A DNA stretch of 64,000 bases, taken from assembly GCA_013423385.1 (NCBI GenBank), contig BLZA01000023.1:747782-811781 (forward strand), written 5' to 3'. Below the pieces are notes generated by a model that saw only the letters and a list, made by a program, of their open reading frames with translations, was not told the origin of the DNA and ran no database searches. Position numbers and translations under genes: made by a program. This document shows, one piece after another, positions 45,167 through 55,191 of the stretch. This stretch comes from Naganishia liquefaciens. Lineage: Eukaryota > Basidiomycota > Tremellomycetes > Filobasidiales > Filobasidiaceae. Position 1 is the first letter of the stretch. Each line of letters starts with the position of its first letter.

Positions 45167-45535
45167 ATGCGCTGAATAACATCGCGATGGTCAAGAATTC
45201 GAATAATATATGAAATGCATAGATTGGTCGAATAACAGGTCAAGGAGCGAAATGCGAGCTCGATCGTATAACACCAGTATCTCGGCGCCCCAGCCAAGTA
45301 GTTGCTCGGCATTCAAGAGTTCACTTCTCGCTCGGTACCGCTTGTGAGAGACGAACCATTTATACCTTTGAGCATGAATAGCGAGCGAGCGATGATCGCT
45401 GACAGATTCGATAGCCCTGGCTGGCAGGACTCCGGGTCGCACTGACATTGCGAATGCCCTCACGCTCTTCAAATGGGCGGCCTCTTACGGGGTGGAAATA
45501 GGTATGTGACAAATGTCTAGCGGTTGCTATGCGCC
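45167..45535. other. Intergenic, no gene seen
   Basis: These 369 bp follow the stop of the repeat protein. No supported feature. Confidence 0.5.
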
Positions 45536-45771
45536 ATGGCGGGGAAGAAGACCGGCGGCAGTCGGGATATCGACACCGAGGATTCGAGCCTAGTCGATGA
45601 CGTCGACATTGACATTGCGATGGTAGGCAGCCGTCTCAGTTCACGAGAATGCAGAGACCAAGCAGAAGACTGTTCTCACGATTCGGGGAACGCTTGATCG
45701 GTCAATTGCAGTACACGGTTGCGAACACTCAGCTACTGATGTCGGCACAGTCGGCAGGCGGCGATCCATGA
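45536..45771 (+). CDS. Candidate small two-exon gene (48 residues)
   Basis: ATG at 45536 opens a Lys/Asp-rich exon (45536-45622: MAGKKTGG ... DDVDIDIAM) ending at a GTAGGC donor; a CAATTGCAG acceptor at 45703-45711 resumes in frame with YTVANTQLLMSAQSAGGDP and a TGA at 45769-45771. Both junctions are in phase and the amino-acid composition looks coding. The family is not recognised and the second exon could continue differently, so this is offered only as a candidate. Confidence 0.3.
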
Positions 45772-46007
45772 GACGTGGTGTGCCGGAAAAGGCGAGTGGG
45801 ACTGAGAAGCAAATGCGAGAGCTACAGGCCTCAGCTGACTCACCAAGAGAGTCGCATTGTTGTTCGAAGGGATCAGCGTTCAGCCATCTTTCCTGCCCCC
45901 ATCCTTTGGCACACTCTGGAATCCCATCTCGTTCTAGGCTTGCGCTTGATACCTTCGCTCCCGTCGTACGTCGCTTGCGCCCAGACAGAGTTCATCCCCG
46001 ATAGACC

Positions 46008-46015
46008 TTATATGT
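46008..46015 (+). promoter_or_regulatory. TATA-like element
   Basis: TTATATGT lies about 90-95 bp upstream of the ATG at 46104, a sensible spot for a core promoter. Confidence 0.35.
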
Positions 46016-46103
46016 ACAGCCTCCCCGCGAGATTGATGCCCTCGCATATTCTCTTTCTTCTTCCCCTCCCGGAATTTTTACCAAAGGTCGAAACTCCATC
46101 ACG

Positions 46104-46682
46104 ATGAGTACTTTCTCTCGCTCTACCCACTCCACTATCTCTATGTTTGAAAAGAATGTTGGCGTCGTTCCCTCGTATATGCGAGGAACGCTCGCAAGCG
46201 AATGCAAGCGACGGACGAAGGTGGTCCGTGCTCCCAAGCCTGCGCCTCCGTTGTCGAAGAACGGCATCAAGCGATCCCGAGTTGCTGCGCGGGAGCGACC
46301 TGTGGCGACGGACGACTTGGAGGGTTACCAGCGCCTGACCAAGGCAGCGCAGGCAAAGGTGTCGCCTAGAACGTATGTCCTGCAAGTCGAGCGGGTCGAG
46401 GTCCCCAAGATTGCCCTCGTCGAGTATGAAGCCGCCGAGGAGGATGTTGCATGGCTAGGCGAGAAGATGCAGGCCAAGGCGGACATGGCGAACGAGGTGC
46501 TTTTCGATGTGGATCGCCTCTTCGTCGGAAGGCATGACTACTATGACGACAAGGGAGTGCTTGTCCAGCCGCGTGATTCGTGGAAGGAAGTTTGGGCCGA
46601 GCAGTATCGCATCGAGTGGAACGAATTCCGGATCTGTCGAAACTACAGCCTGAATATCGAAGACTACGACGATGTCGAGTGA
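46104..46682 (+). CDS. Uncharacterised 192-residue acidic/basic small protein
   Basis: A single exon from ATG 46104. The family is not recognised. Residues 1-75 are basic and Ser/Arg/Lys-rich (for example CKRRTKVVRAPKPAPPLSK). Residues 80-192 look folded: RTYVLQVERVEVPKIALVEY, a helical DVAWLGEKMQAKADMANEVL, then WKEVWAEQYRIEWNEFRICR, and an acidic end NIEDYDDVE. There are no hydrophobic segments, so it is probably soluble. A TATA-like TTATATGT at 46008-46015, 96 bp upstream, supports it as a transcribed gene. Confidence 0.6.
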   Translation: MSTFSRSTHSTISMFEKNVGVVPSYMRGTLASECKRRTKVVRAPKPAPPLSKNGIKRSRVAARERPVATDDLEGYQRLTKAAQAKVSPRTYVLQVERVEVPKIALVEYEAAEEDVAWLGEKMQAKADMANEVLFDVDRLFVGRHDYYDDKGVLVQPRDSWKEVWAEQYRIEWNEFRICRNYSLNIEDYDDVE

Positions 46683-49620
46683 GGGCGCAAGATCCAGGGA
46701 CGTGGTCTTGCGTCCTAGGTATGGCTGATCTCTTGCTTTGACACAGCTATGTCAGAGTACTCCTTGTGAGGATGGCCCATCATCAGGCCAATCGGATCGA
46801 GTTGCGAAGATGATCCGTGCGACGACCGCACGCACGCACTCACCGATCCCGCCGAGTTGCGGTAGCTGCCCTCTCGCGGTCCTCATTGCAGGGACGTGTG
46901 AGGCGGAACGTCTTCGGATGTGAAGCCCGCCGTCCAGGGTGTGTTCGAGTTGGCGTTCCTTCTGGCGATGGAATGCGTGCTTTCGGGCCGTGGCCATCGA
47001 CCGGGGCTGGGAAGGTAGCGGCACCGACAGTGATTTCGGTCGTCGTGAGGGCGCGGCATGTGGGTTTCCCAGCCTATTCCATAGTTCACTACTGTAGACC
47101 AGACCTGCTGTAATACAGTATTCATATAATTCTGCGCTGCCTCCCATCGTCCAACATAGGTCGTCATTCAACTAGCTGTCCAAAAGGACAGGAGCCGTTG
47201 TTCAAGAAAAGATCGTCAATCAAGTGACATGCCATCAGCCATCCCTTCCACGACCTTCCATCTTTTCTCCCTTTGCGGAAAGATCACGCTTCCGGGAGAA
47301 GGCTGTTCCATCAGTCCGCCCTTGATGGCTGACAGTCGACAACAGCGCATCCATCCATCGTGGTTCCTGTCAACACGAGTCGACTTGCTCGAGTTTTGCA
47401 TTCTCCTCTACGATAGACCTTGCCTTCGGTTCTTGTCAACAAATGGATCGTCTGCCCGGAAGGGTTAATTGGGATTGCAGCGGCAAACGGTACGTAGGAT
47501 AGGTACGGTTCGTCTTTCAATGCAATTCAAAACCTGACTGACTTTGTGCCATGCATTCACTTTATTGCAGTTGCGACACGAAGCAGGAAGTGGCATGGCG
47601 CAGACGACTGTAGAAGAGAAGGAGGTCGCGTTTTGCGGGGGTCGCTGGACAAACAGCGTCTTCAACGCAACCATCGTCAGCAACGCCTCCAGCGGATCAT
47701 TTTCAATACGCTCATAAGGCCCTCATACATACCTCCAGCCTCAGAATACGCGGGAGGTCCCGGTGCACCCCTCGTCAGAGGCGAACTTTAAGCGAAGGCG
47801 CCGCAAGGAGCTGGTACGTGGTGAGTCCTGAACTTAAGGGGACAAAGGTGCTGCAATTGACAGAAATTTGGACACAGCACAACTGATCCGACTCGCTTTA
47901 GAGCGCAGAAACGGAGAATCCTCTCGCAAGTGGTCCCAAGAGAGGAAGATGACCTTGGCAGAGATTCGATCCTGCAATTCGAGAATCGGCCAAGGCTTCG
48001 ACTGCCTTTGCGTTTCAATGCTCCATGATCGGCCGCTCTTCACGATTCGCAACAAGGTCATCTGTCTGTTGTAAGCAGGTTCGACAAGCAAGAGTATCCA
48101 TGGAGTGAGTATATGCATTGATAGACGCGAGCCATCTGCTGAATGAAATCTCTGTTTTGCCGAGGATATCTCCTGCGCTGTAGAAGTAAAAGTCACCGGA
48201 GCCGAATGAGCTGTGATCTTTTACAGGCTTGAATTTGCGTCTGGAAAGCGCTGGGCATAGTCGCTCGCCTCTCAGCGCACATGAAGTGAACCGTCGAGGT
48301 TCCTTCTGCTATCGAGCATATGGTTCGGGTCGACGGGAACATCGAAGTGTTAGGTTCCGGTTGCGAAGCGTTGTGCTAGACAGGAGTGTCGTGCTTTAGG
48401 TGGTGAGCCCAATTGCTTGGTCTGAGGTATCACTTCATCTCTGTTCGCTGTAAGGAGTTTGCTTGACGATGTGAAGTTTGCAGCCATTCTGCAGGGGTTC
48501 GTCAACCATCGACTGTATGCCAAATTCTGCAACAAGGACTAGTTCGGTTCTGCCTGGAGTACGTCTTGACCTCCTCATTCTTGTCGTGAAACGATAGGGT
48601 CCTCACCTGGGAGAATGTTTCTCTTTGCGGCGAGATTGTTTACAAATCCTAACACGGCGCAAGGAATGCAGTCATACCGATCTGTCACTTGAATCGCGCC
48701 TTCAGAGCGAAAGGTTACGCGAAGACCATGCCTTGATGAGCGGTGCCATTATGGTCTCTCCTGTCTGCGTCTCATCGGCAGTATTTGAAAGATTTGCTGG
48801 TGATGGATGCGCATGGACTGGACCTTTGCAGAACTGGCAAGGAAACAGCCAACCAGCACTGGGCGCATTGAGGCATCTCGTGCGGATCGAGGTCCGAGCG
48901 TTGGAGGTTTATGAGACACAGTTGCCCGGCAATCGAGCCGAACAACCTTCAGTCAGCTTCCGTTGAACTCGTTGTCGGCGAACGACGTCTCAGTTCACAT
49001 GCCTATTGAAGCTGGGAACAAGCGCCGTGGCTTGAGAGAATGATACCAAGTGCCCTGACTTCTGTGTATATAGTATAACCACGAGCAATGCGACGATGAC
49101 TGCGGTCAAGAAGCGCTTCAAGCTGTATATCATCTTCGCATCTACGCCTCTGGTCAGAATGCCTTTATATCATATTGGTCGCCTTGAAAGTCCATTTCAC
49201 GTCCAGTCATAGAGACCTCTTACTCATGTTGATATGCATCTGCGTTCGGCAGGCCGACTCCTCACGATATTGCGCTAGGAGCATGTCCCGTTCGAATCGC
49301 AGAGCGGCTGAGGCGCCTGCAACCGAATGCTTTGCCTTTATGAGAGGGCGACATACGAAGAAGCTAGAGTCCATACGCGTGCCGATCGTATAGGGATGTC
49401 GTTGTCAGAAGCATACGAACGACGCCAGTGAGTTCCCTGCACCGGAATCGTAAGGTGCGATCTCTGTTCTAGCTCCCCGACTTCCAAAGAGCTTGAGATG
49501 TTGCGTCTGCGGCTTAGCCGCCTGACTGGATAATAGAGACATGCTAGGCGCAATTTGGTCCACGGCGACAATGCATAGCTCGGCATTGGTATGATAGTGT
49601 TACAGATAGTCTCGTTGCGT
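46683..49620. other. Gene-poor 2.9 kb stretch
   Basis: I cannot support any gene here. All frames are broken every few dozen codons; the longest (46752-47171 minus, 139 codons; 48625-48966 plus, 113 codons) show no domain, no hydrophobic pattern and no splice-linked neighbours. No repeats, terminal repeats or tRNA-like boxes stand out. It may hold a non-coding RNA, a decayed gene or regulatory DNA. Confidence 0.45.
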
Positions 49621-50170
49621 TTAGTGAGCCTGTCCCATGTCGGAACCGATTGGGTCCCACTGTCCAGGTGCCGGCTTGACCTGCAAAGGCTCCCACCTGA
49701 AATATCAGATGCATTATAGTCAGTAACGGTGACAAGCCGGGCGATGCCCGGAAGACTGATCTCGGGAAAACGGGCTTACGGTGTCCACTCCAACATCTTA
49801 GCCGCCAATGCCTGTTCATCCTTTGCTACCTGCAGGACCTGTTCAATCTGTCCAGCGTCCAATTCCCTCTCTACGGCCTCGACATCTCCGTTGGCCTTTT
49901 CAATAACGGCGGCTCGCTGCTTGAGGATCGCTTCCGTTGCCTGTCGATAAACGGATTCCGCAGGGAGCTGTGAAAGCACAGACAACGTCGACTTGTAGGT
50001 CTGCGTCAATTCTGGCAGAGGATTGGCGTGCACGGCGAGACCAGTGATACCAGTGGAAACCTTGGTGCCTCTGCGAGAACAGGAGTGCTTAACAGCTGCA
50101 AGAAACATGAAATTTATTATGGCATGACTCACCTCACGGCATTCAGCAGGACTCTCGAGCAGCGGAACAT
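49621..50170 (-). CDS. NADH:ubiquinone oxidoreductase subunit NDUFA5 (B13) homologue
   Basis: Three exons (50170-50133, 50070-49780, 49696-49621) encode 134 residues. The first exon has only 38 nt (MFRCSRVLLNAV), a likely mitochondrial presequence start. The family core is clear: TGITGLAVHANPLPEL, YKSTLSVLSQLPAESVYRQA, and the C-terminal WEPLQVKPAPGQWDP. NDUFA5 is an accessory subunit of the peripheral (Q-module) arm of respiratory complex I on the matrix side. Its presence implies the fungus keeps complex I, which Saccharomyces and Schizosaccharomyces have lost. Length is close to that of other NDUFA5 proteins (about 115-150 residues). Confidence 0.93.
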
Positions 50171-50688
50171 TTTACGTCGAAGTGGATGCGTAGACTCAGT
50201 ACCTAAGACGCCGTCTTCTGATACATCAAGTTCATGGGTATAGCAGCTACAGCACTAAGGATCGATCGTCAGGATGCCTTATAGGCCAATCGAGAGACCC
50301 GCGTTGCGGGAAAGATCAATGACGTGTCTATTTGCACGTCGTCTTCTGTTCTGCAACCCTGCATTTCAAGTCTCATCGCATGGTCGGAGAGCCTGTCCGT
50401 AGCGAAAATCGACATCTCTCGATGTCTAGAGTGCTCATGAACGTCAACAAGTGCCAAATTCACCGTGACTTTATCTGTTTATTTTTTCAGCATTACGCTC
50501 TTGTCCTTCTCCAAATCTTGTTGGAATCGAATTATCTGGAGCAATAGCGAAATGTGTTCATCGCATCGAGCAGAGTCAAGATATAATACAGTGCAAGGAT
50601 GAGGACCTGTTATGTCCAGTCTATAAATTGGTACAGTCGTTATAATCGCGCAAGATCGTGCGGACTTGTCCTATTCCCACAGCCAAAG
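50171..50688. other. Intergenic, no gene seen
   Basis: NDUFA5 upstream region and ZIP-gene 3' flank. AT-richer than its surroundings; no individual site supported. Confidence 0.5.
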
Positions 50689-52175
50689 CTATGCCCATTT
50701 TGCCAGCAGAGCCATCAAACCGCTACCAAGAAGCATGCATGCGAAGATGTATGTAAGCTTTCCAGTTGAAGCCTTCATGGTTCTTGGGTTGAGGAGAATT
50801 TCATGGCCAAGAAGCTATAGTGAAAAGGTGATGTCAGCTAAATCGCAGATGAGCGAGAATAGCGCAGCTTACCTCGACCAAACCGGTGTAGAGCAAGATG
50901 CCTGCCGAGAATGCATCCAGAACACCAGACACGGCGTTTTTCGTAGCGCTATTGTCATTGTAATGTGTTCTAGCACCGTAGCCAGCCGCAACTCCGATGG
51001 GTCTATGAACAACAAGAATCAGTCAGAGTGCGATACCAGAATACTGAGGAAATCAACGTACGTCATGATGGAATAGAGAGCTCCCGCAACGTAAGGCGCA
51101 AATTTGAGATGCGATGGCAGATTCAGCTGGGAAAGTCGGGAACCAAGACCGAGACCTTCAAACATTTGGTGGAAGATCAAGACAATGAACAGGACGATGA
51201 ATTCGTCCGTGACGCCGAGAGTCAGACCGATGATGACAGAATGCAGCATGACACCGAATTCGAGAATAGCGACAGCGATAAGTTGGGCAACACCCTCGGC
51301 GGTCGTGGTGCTGTATTCAGGGTTCAAGGATGAAGTGGCGCTTTCGGCAGCCTTGTAGTCCGGGTGCTTCTCGTTCCTGAACTCATCCGACGACGACTGC
51401 AAGGGGGACGAGGGTTCAACGATTGCGTGGTCGTGTGGGGTAACATCGGGGTGTTGGTGATCGTGACCGTGTTCAGCTTCAGCGTCCATGTGAGTGTCTG
51501 AGTTATACCGAGATGTCAGTACCGGTCTTGTTCTGAAAACCTGAAACATGACTTACGATAAGTAAGGCCAAGAGCGGCCATCTTGCGGTGACCGATACGA
51601 TACGCGGCAATTTCAGCAAAGAAGATAAAGTAGACAGCTGCCATGGCGATGGCGGGTGCCCAGTCCTGTATGGGAGAATATCGTTCAGTATGAATATAAG
51701 CTGCTGCCTTTTGACGACGCTCACGTATTCTGTCCATGCGCCGGTCAAGCATTCGCTTCCTAATGCCTCGAATGCTGGCGTCAACAGACTACAAGCAAAA
51801 AGTGTCAGTGATCCACATTGCTGCCCTACCTAGTCCACGAAGAGTGACTTACTGCATGAATGCTGTGGCGATAATGACACCTGAACCAAAGAACTTGGCG
51901 AACCTAAAGCAGAACTCCGATGAGCAGTGCTAGCATTTCGAGGAGACGTGAAAACATACTCAAAGACAGGCGTCGGCACCCATTTTGACTTGCGTAACAC
52001 AATCGGCAGAAGAGTTCCCACCAGAGAAGTTACCTGCGTACACCACGTCAGCGAACGACCATTACATTAGACTTCGCTAACCACTCACGAGAATAATGAA
52101 AATAGATGCGATACGCAGACCGTTGTGTGAATCGTCAAAGGAAGCGGCACATGGGTCTTCTACTGCGTCGGCCAT
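50689..52175 (-). CDS. ZIP-family zinc transporter (Zrt1/Zrt2-like)
   Basis: Eight exons (52175-52089, 52033-51960, 51903-51853, 51788-51725, 51665-51557, 51497-51062, 51002-50873, 50814-50689) encode 358 residues. It has about eight membrane helices: an N-terminal exofacial segment with Cys (EDPCAAS), FMHLLTPAFEAL in the TM2 region, a His-rich cytosolic loop (HGHDHQHPDVTPHDH), and the metal-site helices TM4 (HSVIIGLTLGV) and TM5 (HQMFEGLGLG). The protein ends LLAKWA as in fungal plasma-membrane Zn2+ importers. Zinc specificity is inferred from the family. A half-site resembling a Zap1 element (ACCTTGAA, 52343-52350) lies about 170 bp upstream but is too short to rely on. Confidence 0.93.
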
Positions 52176-52899
52176 TGTGAGGTCTATTGTAATTTGCGAG
52201 TTGGTTGCTTTGCGATTGATGAGTCTTGTTTGATGCGATGGTTCGCCTTGTCGAAAGAGACGATCCGGTGTAGCACGTTTATATACGCGTGGGCTGATTC
52301 TTAACCTGGAACACTGACACAGCAAGGAACTTCGTGCTGATGACCTTGAAAAAACAATCGAATGGCTGAGGATGACTGCCCTTCCGCGTAAGAGCTCGTG
52401 TTGCAGTTGCAGCAGACAGAGAGGTTGCCGACGAAGGGGAGGGTGGGCGGTTAGGGGAGGGGTTGGCGGTTTCACGAGTTGGTTTTTGAATGCACGATGT
52501 CGATGGACTAAATTAAGCCACGTTTTGCAAGACTCCAGAAATAGATGAAGAAGATGCAGTAGTTCTCGGATGATTGTCGAGTGGCAAGCTCGCCTTGAGC
52601 TGCAGGAGAGCAGCTTCATCTAGCACGGCTACCGTTCATTCGCCCATGCGCAAAATCTTGTCGACCGTAGCAGTCATGACCGCTCAATCCTCATTCTGGT
52701 AGTGTACTTGCCGGTTCGCACGCTGTACTGTAGCGATCGATCACCGCGCCGCGTCTCCCTTTGAATAATAATGATTTGAGCCGCATTGGGCGAAATTTTC
52801 CGTCGAGTTCAAGATGGTCCGGTCGTTGGTCTTTGTAACAAGTCATACTGCAGCGCAGCGACATCTTCTCTTATTCAATATCCATTCATACTGAGCACA

Positions 52900-53217
52900 A
52901 TGTTAACAAGCGGTCTGATTGACAATGAACATCAACAGCCGAACAAGTACATCCGACTTGTCAATAACACGGAAAGCAGAGCAAGAACGCCTCGTGCGGG
53001 CATGAATCACGGACATAGTCTTCTTGAGGTCCTCGCCGGCGAGATCCGAAGCCGGACTCCGAGCCGACTGAACTGGATGCGACGTATTCGATGCCATGCA
53101 CCCGTGATTCCGAGTCAACGTCTCGTCTTCGCGCCCATCCAGGTCGAACGAACAACACGACGCATCGATACCTTACAGCGATCTCATATCGCAACGCTCG
53201 CAGCAGGAACGCCGTGA
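52900..53217 (+). CDS. Possible small ORF in the 52.2-53.3 kb gap
   Basis: A 105-codon frame from ATG 52900 in the 1.1 kb between the ZIP start and the pyridoxal kinase start. It is rich in Arg, Ser and Thr (for example EIRSRTPSRLNWMRRIRC) and has no family features. It could be real but may equally be chance; the rest of the gap (52176-52899 and 53218-53289) shows nothing. Confidence 0.25.
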   Translation: MLTSGLIDNEHQQPNKYIRLVNNTESRARTPRAGMNHGHSLLEVLAGEIRSRTPSRLNWMRRIRCHAPVIPSQRLVFAPIQVERTTRRIDTLQRSHIATLAAGTP

Positions 53218-53289
53218 CACTCTTAAAAGATTCTTCAAGTCTGGGTATATAAAGACAACTTGTAATTGAGCGCTGTGCAGTTATTCGCC

Positions 53290-54976
53290 ATGCCAGCTAT
53301 CCGGACACCACAAGTCAATAGGACGAAGCCGTTCCTTCAAGAAGACCGCCTTCTTTCAGTCCAGTCTCACGTCGTATCTGGCTATGTCGGTAAGAGTCAA
53401 GGCTCTCATTTTCAGCGAGAATCGACTCTGAAGTCTTTGCAACCTTTAGGGAATCGAGCCGCTACTTTCCCCTTGCAACTTTTGGGATACGACGTGGATG
53501 TTATCAATACCGTGCAATTCAGCAATCACACAGGTAAGGAACTCAAATTGTGCTGAAGGGAAGCTCCCTCTAACGTTACATCGCTTAGGGTATGGCCACA
53601 CGAATGGAAACAAGACTTCGCCCGAACAATTGACTGCAGTCTTCAGCGGATTAGAAGTAAACGGACTAGGGAGATGGGCGAAGGTTTTGACAGGTGAAGC
53701 GCTTCCTCGTCATTCTTTTCATACAGCAGCTGACAAAGAGTTCTCTAGGCTACATTCCCGGTGCATCGGCCTTGTCTGTTGTCGGAGATGAGGTTCGGAA
53801 ACTGAAGGACCGCGCACAGTCCGGTAGCTATCAGGAAGAGGTGATCTATTTGCTTGATCGTGAGTCTGAAGCGTCATTCTTGCTGCGCTACCAGCTGACA
53901 ATCGCCAATTTGCAGCCGTAATGGGAGATATCGGCAAAGGGTTATACGTGGCGGAGGATGTCGTTCCGATCTACAGAAGCTTGTTGAGCCAAGCAACCAT
54001 CATAACCCCGAATCAATTCGAAACAGAGTACGTACAATGATCTTGAAATCATGTCCGGGGGCTGACTCATGCCGTAAGACTCCTGGCGGAACGCAAAATC
54101 GATTCCCTGCAAAGTCTGCACAAAGCCCTCGACACCCTCCATTCCTCGCCGCACTCAGTTCCGCACGTTGCCATCTCCAGTATTCCGCTGCCACGTCGAT
54201 TGGTTGAATCCTTGGGATTACCCCCTCCGCCCGAAGAGTACACCGCACTATTACCCAAGGAGGGGACAGTAGAACAGCTCAGGACATGGGGCTACCCGGG
54301 ACTCGAGCAAGATGCCGGCCTGAAGCAAAAGTTGACGGACGGCATCCGCGATAGTAAAGAGCAAGAAGAAGAGCCAATGGTGTTAGCGTGCTTTGCATCG
54401 ACAAAAACAGCGGATTCGGCTGCGCTTCAGACCTATGGCTTTGCCTTGCCTACTGTCGAGGGATACTTTTCTGGAGTCGGCGATCTCTTCTCCGCCTTGG
54501 TGTTGGCGTTCTTCAAAAAGGAACTGATAGCGGATGCGTTCGACGATTTAGCAAATACCGATAATGAGCGAGACTCTTCTCGACCAGACAACCTGCCTCC
54601 ATTCGCTGCAGCGGTTTCCAAAGCATTGCTGGGTGTGCAGCAAATTCTACTGCAAACTCACCTTCACACTTTGCATGTCGCTAGTCAGACGAAACAGAGA
54701 GAACGAATTCAGCGCGACTCGGACTCATCCATTGTACCGGAAGAGGAGGACTGCGTGCCGTCCGATCCGGAATTGGATTCGTTGCCGCCAACGCCTGTGT
54801 CGAAAGGCGCTTTACCGATACCAGCCAGGACCGCGAGACGGATGCGAATGCGAGAACTGCGAATCATACAGGAAAAGGACAAGTTGTTGACATTGGCAGA
54901 GGTGGACAAGGTGGGATGGCCAGCTAGCCTGCTCAATTGGTCCGAAATACTACATGACGAGCGGGTCGAGATATAA
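53290..54976 (+). CDS. Pyridoxal kinase
   Basis: Six exons (53290-53389, 53450-53533, 53589-53693, 53749-53859, 53916-54027, 54079-54976) encode 469 residues. It phosphorylates pyridoxal/pyridoxine to make PLP, the cofactor used by enzymes such as the cysteine synthase in this window. The N-terminus [46 protein letters not shown] and ITPNQFETE are all family signatures; [18 protein letters not shown] is the GTGD-like catalytic block with GVGD (catalytic Asp). It is longer than bacterial or human kinases (about 290-310) because of insertions and a 100-residue Glu/Asp/Arg-rich C-terminal tail. The yeast counterpart is Bud16. Confidence 0.93.
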
Positions 54977-55191
54977 AACAATATAGAGCTGACGAGCTGT
55001 CTGCCTCGGTCTATGCGATGGTATAGTCACGTCATTCAATGTTACAACTCTGAATTTGGCAACACTTCATATTGTATGCATACAACCTCATTACGGATGT
55101 GTTCCGGTCAAGACATCATTGCCTATTTGTCTTCAGCTCTTGCGGGTTTTCCAAGCCAAACTGTTTGAGCAGCTTCACGGGTCGGAGCAAT

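Noticed and set aside
52343-52350. Zap1-type zinc-response half-site upstream of the ZIP gene
   Set aside because: Only half of the 11-bp palindrome is present; such octamers occur often by chance.
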